From positions 1 through 11,726 of the forward strand of contig JAJRVG010000001.1 in the NCBI GenBank assembly GCA_021545595.1: a stretch of 11,726 nucleotides of DNA, read 5' to 3'. Numbering within the stretch: the first letter of the stretch is position 1; every line of letters starts with the position of its first letter. Source of the stretch: Zetaproteobacteria bacterium. Its GTDB lineage: Bacteria > Pseudomonadota > Zetaproteobacteria > Mariprofundales > Mariprofundaceae. Positions 7,417 through 11,726 of this stretch are shown here, piece after piece. The translations under genes were made by a program, and so were the position numbers. The notes beneath the pieces are model-generated. The model saw only the letters and a program-made list of their open reading frames with translations. It did no database searches and was not told the origin of the DNA.

Positions 7417-7470
7417 CGTCATTCCAGCGGACGCTGGAATCCATGGATGCCGGGTCACGCCCGGCATGAC
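7417..7470 (-). repeat. Double-hairpin REP-like element, reversed orientation
   Basis: Hairpin ATTCCAGC-GGAC-GCTGGAAT (7421-7440), spacer ATCCATGGAT, then TGCCGGG-TCACG-CCCGGCA (7448-7466), ending ATGAC. This is the 5758-5812 layout in reverse, so the composite order (REP, family C arm, gshA, family C arm, REP) is mirror-symmetric. Confidence 0.82.
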
Positions 7471-7547
7471 ACAATCAAACAGGTGGGATAGTAGTGACTA
7501 TCCAGTCTTTTTGTTCAAGGGTCATCTCTTTGCGGTTTGAGCCCCGG

Positions 7548-7610
7548 ATTTCAGGAATGTGTTGCAGAATGATACATGGCAGGCGCAGAAACTTGATATA
7601 GATCAAGCGT
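7548..7610 (+). promoter_or_regulatory. Promoter module A with perfect FNR/ANR-like box (7593-7606)
   Basis: TTGAT-ATAG-ATCAA at 7593-7606 is a perfect dyad and matches the FNR-family consensus TTGATNNNNATCAA. It follows GTTGCAGAATGATACA (7561-7576) by the same 32-base offset seen in module C (10961 to 10993), and the flank TTTCAGGA is also shared. It lies about 320 bp before the cyc2 ATG, with another module copy in between. Core promoter boxes are not clear. Control by oxygen through an FNR-family protein is inferred. Confidence 0.6.
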
Positions 7611-7668
7611 TGCTATGGTTGGGGTTCCTGATCTATAGCAGATTCTTTATCCTTAAAAATTTTCCGGT

Positions 7669-7730
7669 CTTTAGGGGGCTGTTGCAAAATGACACATAAT
7701 AGGTGTAGCAGGTTGACCCTGCAGGGTGAG
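7669..7730 (+). promoter_or_regulatory. Promoter module B, FNR site replaced by a different palindrome
   Basis: GTTGCAAAATGACACA (7681-7696) is the module signature, 245 bp before the ATG exactly as in copy 2. At the position of the FNR-like dyad (7713) the sequence reads TTGACCCTGCAGGG, holding the perfect 12-bp palindrome ACCCTGCAGGGT (7716-7727) instead. It may be a decayed box or a site for another regulator. Confidence 0.45.
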
Positions 7731-7763
7731 CCGCTCACTATTCATGGCGTATTCCCGGAAAGG

Positions 7764-7925
7764 TCTGTACAAATCTCTGCTGACTGGACGCGATATTGTT
7801 ATTTAAATAATGGTGTCACGGTTTAGCAGCAGGTCGAAGAGCAGCGCAGACACAGAGGGGAGAACAAAAAACTTACTGGTTTACTTTTTAACGTAAATCA
7901 AATTCTATTAAGAGGATATAATAAC
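7764..7925 (+). promoter_or_regulatory. Conserved 162-nt leader of cyc2 copy 1
   Basis: This stretch is nearly identical to 11044-11205, far longer than a ribosome binding site needs. It contains a hairpin ATTGTT-ATTTA-AATAAT (7795-7811), the dyad TTTAC...GTAAA (7880-7897), and AGAGGA (7911-7916) nine bases before the ATG. In copy 2 the first hairpin changes to TTGTT-ATTA-AACAA, turning a G.U pair into G-C. It may hold the transcription start and a structured 5' UTR; the exact start is not determinable here. Confidence 0.5.
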
Positions 7926-9140
7926 ATGAAAAAAATGCTTTTTTCTGCTGTTGCTTTCGCTGTTGTTGCTGTTTCTGCTGTTGCAGTTGCTCCAACCACT
8001 TCTGAAGCTATTCCAGCATTTGCGCGTCAGACTGGCGCTGCATGTCTGGCTTGCCACTTCCAGAGCTTCCCAACGCTGAACGCGTTCGGTCGTTCATTTA
8101 AACAGGGTGCTTTCACCGATATGGGTGAACAGGCGCTGGTTGAAGATGATGATCTCTCTCTGCCAGTCGTTGTAAACTTCAGTCTGGTTCTGCGTCCACA
8201 GTTCTCCAGCACAAGAGTTTCTGGTAGTCCAACTCCTGCACTCAACACCACCACTAAAGCTTCTGCAGTTACAGCCGACCAGGTGGTTCTGTTCGGTGCT
8301 CGTATTGGTGAGCATTCCGGTGCTTTCATCGAATATGACAGCACTTTTGCCAACTATCAGCAGATCAACTCATGGGACTTTGACGGTTTCAAGGGTGGTG
8401 TGTCGATCTTTAACACAGGCTTCGGCGAAACAGCCGGTATGGAAGTCGCCTCGACCTATGGTCAGCACGGCGGCCTGATGGGTGGTAAGGCTGTTTCTGC
8501 TGTCAACTCAACTAACGTCCACTCCGGTGGTATCACACTCTTTGCTGCCAACGATCTGGTCACAGCATCTGTTGCATTGGTCACACCTGACGCCGGACCT
8601 GGCGGCGGTGGTAACCTTGGTGGCGGTGCTCGTGCCAACTGGAAATTCGCTCCATCTGTCCGTGTTTTTGCTAACCCGGAAGTTGGTGGTTTCGAACTCG
8701 GCATTGGTGGCCTGTTCACCTCCGGTGATGTATACGACGATGCTGTCGCTACCCTAGTTAATTCTATGAAGAGATGGGCGATTGATGCGCAGGCACAGGG
8801 TGAAGTTGGTGGCATGGAACTTGGCGTGTATGCCGATTACATGAGCGCTAAGAAATCAGATCTTACCAAAGTCAACGTGTTCAACTCATCTACTACTAGT
8901 GATCGGACTGGCTACTCTATTCGTGCCAACATCAAGCCATTGCACAACTGGATATTCCAGGCTGGTTATGGTCAGTTGGATGGTGCGGTAGTAAATGCTG
9001 CTAAGGTCAAACAGTGGCAGGTTGCGGTCGAGTATGAGTTCTATCAGAACTTCGTAATTGCTCTGATCCATAACAACTCTAAGGTTGATCTTGGTGCAAC
9101 AACCGCTACAACCACACTGGATATCGAAGCTCTGATGTAA
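7926..9140 (+). CDS. cyc2: Cyc2-like fused monoheme cytochrome c-outer membrane porin, copy 1 (putative iron oxidase)
   Basis: Cyc2 proteins take electrons from Fe(II) at the outer membrane through one heme inside a beta-barrel and pass them to periplasmic cytochromes. The 404-residue product starts with a Sec signal peptide (cleavage probably after TTSEA, residue 28), followed at once by IPAFARQTGAACLACHF, with the heme motif C40-L-A-C43-H44, then FPTLNAFGRSFK and EDDDLSLPVVVNFSLVL. These match the Cyc2 N-terminal pattern as I recall it. The remaining ~300 residues alternate polar and apolar residues with Gly/Asn-rich turns, as a barrel would. The chain is slightly short for Cyc2 and ends in EALM, not the usual terminal aromatic. 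GCT/GTT-rich codons suggest strong expression. FNR-like boxes lie upstream and a strong terminator follows. A different cytochrome-porin remains possible. Confidence 0.78.
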   Translation: MKKMLFSAVAFAVVAVSAVAVAPTTSEAIPAFARQTGAACLACHFQSFPTLNAFGRSFKQGAFTDMGEQALVEDDDLSLPVVVNFSLVLRPQFSSTRVSGSPTPALNTTTKASAVTADQVVLFGARIGEHSGAFIEYDSTFANYQQINSWDFDGFKGGVSIFNTGFGETAGMEVASTYGQHGGLMGGKAVSAVNSTNVHSGGITLFAANDLVTASVALVTPDAGPGGGGNLGGGARANWKFAPSVRVFANPEVGGFELGIGGLFTSGDVYDDAVATLVNSMKRWAIDAQAQGEVGGMELGVYADYMSAKKSDLTKVNVFNSSTTSDRTGYSIRANIKPLHNWIFQAGYGQLDGAVVNAAKVKQWQVAVEYEFYQNFVIALIHNNSKVDLGATTATTTLDIEALM

Positions 9141-9171
9141 TAATCAGCAGATGCTTTGTTGAAAGTATGAG

Positions 9172-9201
9172 AGAGGGAGGCTTCGGCCTCCCTCTTTTTT
9201 T
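9172..9201 (+). terminator. Strong intrinsic terminator of cyc2 copy 1
   Basis: AGAGGGAGGC (9172-9181), tetraloop TTCG, GCCTCCCTCT (9186-9195) form a perfect 10-bp stem with a stable UUCG loop, running straight into seven T residues (9195-9201). It begins 32 bases after the stop codon, so cyc2 copy 1 is probably a single-gene transcript. Confidence 0.95.
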
Positions 9202-9237
9202 GTCTGCTCTGTAAAGATTGTAACACGAAGCGTATTC

Positions 9238-9285
9238 ACCACAGTCCCTCAGGGGAGCCTCTCTTGTTTCACAATTCACCTTCAG
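9238..9285 (+). repeat. Stem-loop repeat family C, third TTGT-stem copy
   Basis: It matches the gshA-flanking arm at 7361-7408 at 45 of 48 positions, with the TTGT-TTC-ACAA hairpin kept. It is followed by GACACAGAGGCACGAAGAAGAG, a fragment also recognisable (reversed) at 5825-5845. It opens the repeat island between the two cyc2 genes. Confidence 0.82.
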
Positions 9286-9338
9286 ACACAGAGGCACGAA
9301 GAAGAGAAGGGTTTTTATGAGTTTGTTTTTGACCTTAT

Positions 9339-9429
9339 ACCCCAGGGCATCCTCTCTTCGGCCAGAGGCCGAATTCACCTTATACCGGGCACCGACCCGG
9401 TATCCATGGATTCCAGCGTCCGCTGGAAT
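9339..9429 (+). repeat. Family C unit (GGCC stem) joined to REP-like double hairpin
   Basis: CCCCAGGGCATCCTCTC leads to the stem TTCGGCC-AGA-GGCCGAA (9357-9373), then TTCACCTTAT. This joins directly to ACCGGG-CACCGA-CCCGGT (9384-9401), the spacer ATCCATGGAT and ATTCCAGC-GTCC-GCTGGAAT (9410-9429). The REP's usual CGTCAT end is replaced by CCTTAT from the family C unit, so the families are fused here and again at 10121-10173. Confidence 0.82.
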
Positions 9430-9817
9430 GACGGGAGTAGTTTGAAAAGGGGGAGCTTCATAAATTCAAAACAGTGTTTCGTACAGGTCAAGCCACTCTA
9501 AATTTTCAGCTTCAATTAATTCTATTTTCCAGGCTCTTTTCCATGATTTTATCACCTTCTCTCTGGCAATGGCCGATTCCATTGTTTCGTGCTGTTCACA
9601 CCAGACAAGACGAGTCACGCCATACTTTTTGGTAAACCCTTCCACCAAATGATTTCTGTGCTCCCACACCCTCTTGGGCAGGTTTGATGTTACACCTGCA
9701 TAGAGGGTTCCATTCCGACGGCTTGATAGAAGATAGACATATGGTTGCTATCATGGGTATGAATTTTAGGTTGATATCTGTTATTTTCCAATCGTGGATT
9801 CCAGCGTCCGCTGGAAT
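9410..9817 (-). mobile_element. Hairpin-bounded GIY-YIG cassette, copy 1
   Basis: Two direct copies of ATTCCAGC-GTCC-GCTGGAAT (9410-9429 and 9798-9817), 388 bp apart start to start, enclose a GIY-YIG reading frame plus a 40-bp leader. The second cassette at 10274-10680 has the same layout at 387 bp; the one-base difference equals the frameshifting insertion in this copy. The even length and shared ends suggest a unit that is copied whole. No target-site duplication is evident. The mobile-element status is inference. Confidence 0.5.
9466..9754 (-). pseudogene. GIY-YIG nuclease, copy 1, frameshifted just after the start codon
   Basis: From base 9747 down, the frame encodes a protein closely similar to the intact copy at 10330-10617 (QPYVYLLSSRRNGTLYAGV, TSNLPKRVWEHRNHLVEG, KYGVTRLVWCEQHETMESAI, then LDLYETLF). 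The intact gene begins ATGAAACAACCA; here it reads ATGATAGCAACCA, one base longer, so the ATG (9754-9752) is out of frame and the codon before CAA is TAG. The first in-frame possible start is a GTG at 9669, which would lose the GIY and YIG strands of the active site. Probably inactive. Confidence 0.82.
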
Positions 9818-9893
9818 GACGGAAGTGGTCTGAATGGTGAGGTAATCACACTGTGTCATGCTGGGCTTTGCCTGAATAATAAAACGTCATGCC
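9798..9893 (+). repeat. Linker repeat, copy 1 (hairpin plus tail ending ACGTCATGCC)
   Basis: It aligns end to end with 10154-10250: a shared ATTCCAGC hairpin, ACGGAAGTGG.CTG, AA.CAC..TG.CATG..GGGCTT, and AATA.TAAAACGTCATGCC. A shortened third copy, missing the middle, is at 10661-10714. This shows the island grew by segment duplication. Confidence 0.7.
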
Positions 9894-9986
9894 CCAGGGC
9901 ATCCTCTCTTCGGCCAGAGGCAACAACACCTCGTCATACCGGGCACCGACCCGGTATCCATGGATTCCAGCTTCCGCTGGAATGAC
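9891..9986 (+). repeat. Decayed family C unit followed by complete REP-like double hairpin
   Basis: CCCCAGGGCATCCTCTC and TTCGGCCAGAGGC are kept, but the right half of the stem reads CAACAACACC, so this stem is broken. A complete REP-like element follows: CGTCAT (9932-9937), ACCGGG-CACCGA-CCCGGT (9938-9955), ATCCATGGAT, and ATTCCAGC-TTCC-GCTGGAAT (9964-9983), closing with ATGAC. Confidence 0.78.
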
Positions 9987-10000
9987 AAATTCACCTCATA

Positions 10001-10127
10001 TCCCAAGGTATCCCCTCTTTGGCCTGAGGTTGAATTCACCCTCCCCAGGGCATCCTCTCTTCGGCTCGAACCGAATTCGCCTTTCCCAGGGCATCCCCTC
10101 TTCGGCCATGAGCCGAATTCACCTTAT
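10001..10127 (+). repeat. Tandem array of three family C stem-loop units, period 41-42 bp
   Basis: The three units are spaced 42 and 41 bp apart (aligned A at 10005, 10047, 10088). Each reads CCCA.GG.ATCC.CTCTT, a stem-loop, then GAATTC.CC. The stems differ but all pair: TTTGGCC-TGA-GGTTGAA (10018-10034, through G.U pairs), TTCGG-CTCGAA-CCGAA (10060-10075) and TTCGGC-CATGA-GCCGAA (10101-10117). Conserved flanks with changing but paired stems indicate selection for the hairpin. It is not a CRISPR array: there are no unique spacers. Confidence 0.8.
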
Positions 10128-10250
10128 ACCGGGCACCGACCCGGTATCCATGGATTCCAGCTTCCGCTGGAATGACGGAAGTGGCCTGCATAGATGTAGC
10201 AATAACACCGTGCCATGTCGGGCTTCGACTAAATAGTAAAACGTCATGCC
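10128..10250 (+). repeat. REP-like double hairpin plus linker repeat, copy 2
   Basis: ACCGGG-CACCGA-CCCGGT (10128-10145), ATCCATGGAT and ATTCCAGC-TTCC-GCTGGAAT (10154-10173) follow the array directly, with the family C end CCTTAT in place of CGTCAT, as at 9381. From 10154 the sequence is the second copy of the linker repeat at 9798-9893. Confidence 0.75.
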
Positions 10251-10297
10251 GGGCACCGACCCGGTATCCATAGATTCCAGCTTCCGCTGGAATGACG
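10242..10297 (+). repeat. Complete REP-like double hairpin next to GIY-YIG cassette 2
   Basis: CGTCAT (10242-10247), CCGGG-CACCGA-CCCGG (10249-10264), spacer ATCCATAGAT (one change breaks the usual ATCCATGGAT palindrome), ATTCCAGC-TTCC-GCTGGAAT (10274-10293), closing ATGACG. Its second hairpin also forms the left boundary of cassette 2. Confidence 0.8.
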
Positions 10298-10680
10298 GAA
10301 GTAGTTTGAAAAGGGGGAGCTTCATAAATTCAAAACAGTGTTTCGTACAGGTCAAGCCACTCTAAATTTTCAGCTTCAATTAATTCTATTTTCCAGGCTC
10401 TTTTCCATGATTTAATTGCCTTCTCTCTGGCTATGGCCGATTCCATTGTTTCATGCTGTTCATACCAGACAAGGCGATCTACACCATACTTTTTAGTAAA
10501 CCCTTCCACTAAATGCTTTCTGTGTTCCCAGACTCTTTTAGGCAGGTTTGATGTTACACCTGCATAGAGGGTTCCATTCCGACGGCTTGATAGAAGATAG
10601 ACGCATGGTTGTTTCATAATATAAAGATTTACATTGCTATGATTGGCTGTCCAGTTCTGGATTCCAGCTTCCGCTGGAAT
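10274..10680 (-). mobile_element. Hairpin-bounded GIY-YIG cassette, copy 2
   Basis: Direct copies of ATTCCAGC-TTCC-GCTGGAAT at 10274-10293 and 10661-10680 enclose the intact GIY-YIG gene. Both hairpins of this cassette carry loop TTCC, and both of cassette 1 carry GTCC, as if each cassette's two ends were copied or corrected together. The sequence between left hairpin and stop codon (AGTAGTTTGAAAAGGGGGAG) is the same in both cassettes. Mobility is inferred from the duplication only. Confidence 0.5.
10330..10617 (-). CDS. Small GIY-YIG family nuclease (YhbQ/UPF0213-like), intact copy
   Basis: The 95-residue product is a stand-alone GIY-YIG domain of normal length for the small, YhbQ-like class. 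The two motif strands are VYLLS (GIY position) and LYAGV (YIG position), followed by TSNLPKRVWEHR with the conserved arginine, and by YEQHETMESAIAREKAIKSWKR with the conserved glutamate region. The end reads EWLDLYETLF. Starting ATGAAACAACCATGCGTC, it has no clear Shine-Dalgarno. Members of the family are DNA nucleases of mostly unknown role, often multicopy beside short palindromic repeats. Here hairpins bound the gene on both sides, so action on those hairpins is a reasonable but untested idea. Confidence 0.85.
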   Translation of the reverse strand: MKQPCVYLLSSRRNGTLYAGVTSNLPKRVWEHRKHLVEGFTKKYGVDRLVWYEQHETMESAIAREKAIKSWKRAWKIELIEAENLEWLDLYETLF

Positions 10681-10682
10681 GA

Positions 10683-10797
10683 CGGGCTTCGACTAAATAG
10701 TGAAACGTCATGCCGGGCACCGACCCGGTATCCATGGATTCCAGCGTACGCTGGAATGACGGAAGTGGTCTGAGGGGACTCCAGTGTCCGCTGGAAT
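10683..10797 (+). repeat. Short linker, complete REP-like unit and a decayed hairpin
   Basis: GGGCTTCGACTAAATAGT (10684-10701) repeats the linker end at 10219-10237. A complete REP-like element follows at 10706-10761: CGTCAT, CCGGG-CACCGA-CCCGG, ATCCATGGAT, ATTCCAGC-GTAC-GCTGGAAT (10738-10757), ATGACG. The extra half-element ACTCCAGT-GTCC-GCTGGAAT (10778-10797) has mismatched stem bases. Confidence 0.75.
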
Positions 10798-10811
10798 GAC
10801 GGGCTGCCTTT

Positions 10812-10880
10812 TGTGCTCGAACCGAATTTGCCTTCCCCAGGGCATCCTCTCTTCGGCCATGGGCCGAATTCACCTTATAC
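10812..10880 (+). repeat. One partial and one full family C unit ending the island
   Basis: GCTCGAACCGAATTTGCCTT is the right half of a unit like the middle member of the array. A full unit follows with stem TTCGGCC-ATG-GGCCGAA (10852-10868) and tail TTCACCTTATA. Here the stem pairs perfectly with a loop different from the unit at 9357. AT-rich sequence without recognisable elements follows to 10950. Confidence 0.78.
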
Positions 10881-10944
10881 CCCGGAGTGTCCTTTTTCAG
10901 CTAACATCCTGATTAGCCTTATATTTTTTATGGTTTAATTTTCC

Positions 10945-11010
10945 TAAGTTTCAGGAGCATGTTGCAAAATGACACACAATAAGTGTGGTTACTTGATCTA
11001 TATCAAGAAT
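10945..11010 (+). promoter_or_regulatory. Promoter module C with perfect FNR/ANR-like box (10993-11006), upstream of cyc2 copy 2
   Basis: TTTCAGGAGCATGTTGCA and AATGACACACAATAAGTGTG lead to TTGAT-CTAT-ATCAA at 10993-11006, a perfect FNR-family dyad, extended to CTTGAT...ATCAAG. The dyad centre is about 206 bp before the ATG. A class II arrangement would put the transcription start near 11041, just before the conserved leader, but no convincing -10 box is visible, so the start is uncertain. Confidence 0.62.
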
Positions 11011-11043
11011 CATACACTGTTCACGCCGTAATCCCAAAAATAT

Positions 11044-11205
11044 CTGTACAAATCTCTGCTGACTGGACGCGATGTTGTTATTAAACAATGGTGGCATCAC
11101 GGTTTAGCAGCAGGTCGAAGAGCAGCGCAGAGACGGAGGGGAGGACAAAAAACTTACTGGTTTACTTTTAACGTAAATCAAATTTTATTAAGAGGATATA
11201 ATAAC
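11044..11205 (+). promoter_or_regulatory. Conserved 162-nt leader of cyc2 copy 2
   Basis: Same length as 7764-7925 and nearly identical. Features are the hairpin TTGTT-ATTA-AACAA (11075-11088), a potential long-range pairing TCTCTGC (near 11053) with GCAGAGA (near 11127), the dyad TTTAC...GTAAA, and AGAGGA (11191-11196) nine bases before the ATG. In copy 1 the long-range pairing is weaker because GCAGAGA reads GCAGACA. Confidence 0.5.
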
Positions 11206-11726
11206 ATGAAAAAAATGCTTTTTTCTGCTGTTGCTTTCGCTGTTGTTGCTGTTTCTGCTGTTGCAGTCGCACCAACCACTTCTGAAGCTATTCCAGCATT
11301 TGCACGCCAGACTGGCGCTGCATGTCTGGCTTGCCACTTCCAGAGCTTCCCAACGCTGAACGCGTTCGGTCGTTCATTTAAACAGGGCGGCTTCACCGAT
11401 ATGGGTGAACAGGCGCTGATTGAAGATGATGATCTCTCTCTACCGGTCGTTGTAAACTTCAGTCTGGTTCTGCGTCCACAGTTTGAGAGCGTAAAAGTTT
11501 CTGGCGATACAGTAACTCCTGGTAACAACAAAACCACCAAGTCTTCTGTAATTACAGGCGACCAGGTAATCCTGTTCGGTGCTCGTCTTGGTGAGCATTC
11601 CGGTGCTTTCATCGAATATGACAGCACTTTTGCCAACTATCAGCAGATCAACTCATGGGACTTTGACGGTTTCAAGGGTGGTGTGTCGATCTTTAACACA
11701 GGCTTCGGCGAAACAGCCGGTATGGA
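11206..11726 (+). CDS. cyc2: Cyc2-like fused monoheme cytochrome c-outer membrane porin, copy 2, 3' end cut off
   Basis: The first 173 residues of a paralog of the gene at 7926 are visible. The signal peptide, IPAFARQTGAACLACHF (heme C40, C43, H44) and FPTLNAFGRSFKQG are the same as in copy 1 apart from A62 to G. Residues after LRPQF differ sharply: FESVKVSGDTVTPGNNKTTK against FSSTRVSGSPTPALNTTTK, with one extra codon. From the codons after LFGAR to the window end the DNA is identical to copy 1. The differing block fits a surface loop between two barrel strands. It has its own FNR-like box, leader and ribosome binding site, so it should be separately expressed. Confidence 0.8.
   Translation, partial: MKKMLFSAVAFAVVAVSAVAVAPTTSEAIPAFARQTGAACLACHFQSFPTLNAFGRSFKQGGFTDMGEQALIEDDDLSLPVVVNFSLVLRPQFESVKVSGDTVTPGNNKTTKSSVITGDQVILFGARLGEHSGAFIEYDSTFANYQQINSWDFDGFKGGVSIFNTGFGETAGM

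Noticed and set aside
7486..7512. GGATAG-TAGTGA-CTATCC followed by CTTTTT as a terminator
   Set aside because: The stem is only six weak pairs, the T-run is offset from it, and no plus-strand gene ends upstream.
7695..7700. CATAAT as a -10 box of cyc2 copy 1 with TTGCAA as -35
   Set aside because: The spacing is about 7 bases instead of 16-18, and copy 2 does not keep CATAAT in this form.
10001..10127. Possible CRISPR array, because of regular 41-42 bp spacing
   Set aside because: The variable part is an internal stem-loop of related sequence, not unique spacers, there are only three units, and no cas gene is in view.
9794..10873. Several reading frames across the island (for example 9794-9985, 9960-10175, 10119-10355, 10637-10873) with repeated MDSSFRWND or SFQRKLESMDTGS segments
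   Set aside because: They are translations of the REP-like hairpins on either strand, have no ribosome binding sites and repeat the same residues; such proteins are well-known annotation artefacts.
9202..10950. Insertion sequence or integron attC array
   Set aside because: No transposase or integrase frame and no attC-type core (GTTRRRY/RYYYAAC) flanking gene cassettes; the hairpins are uniform REP-like units.

Overview
The window looks like chromosome from an autotrophic, probably microaerophilic iron-oxidising proteobacterium. The best clue is a pair of genes for a fused monoheme cytochrome c-porin of the Cyc2 type (signal peptide, one CXXCH, then a beta-barrel-like body). FNR-like boxes lie upstream of both. 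A Zetaproteobacterium (Mariprofundus-like) is my guess from this combination; no marker gene in the window proves it.

Positions 1-5021 (minus strand) hold a one-carbon operon read folD - gcvT - gcvH - gcvPA - gcvPB, with gcvPB cut by the window edge. It encodes the T, H and two-subunit P proteins of the glycine cleavage system, plus FolD, which converts the methylene-tetrahydrofolate they make. The L protein is not in view. folD/gcvT overlap by four bases, and gcvPA/gcvPB overlap by about 70.

Positions 5022-7470 hold a divergent VOC-fold (glyoxalase-like) gene and a plant-type glutamate-cysteine ligase gene (gshA). Both sit among palindromic repeats. The VOC gene lies between two direct copies of one repeat family. 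gshA lies between two inverted 50-bp arms that match at 48 of 50 bases, each backed by a double-hairpin REP-like element.

Positions 7471-9201 hold cyc2 copy 1 with an elaborate upstream region (two related promoter modules, one with a perfect FNR-like box), a 162-nt leader and a strong intrinsic terminator. From 10951 to the window end the same promoter module, leader and gene recur as copy 2, which is cut at the edge. The copies are almost identical except for one block of about 28 codons.

Positions 9202-10950, between the two cyc2 genes, are a repeat-built island. It contains double-hairpin REP-like units, a 41-42 bp stem-loop repeat whose stems change by compensatory substitutions, linker repeats, and two GIY-YIG nuclease cassettes of 387/388 bp, each bounded by the same hairpin. 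One nuclease gene is intact; the other has a one-base insertion just after its start codon. The most unusual content is this hairpin/GIY-YIG island and its link with duplicated, locally diversified cyc2 genes. I saw no tRNA, rRNA, CRISPR array or classical transposase.
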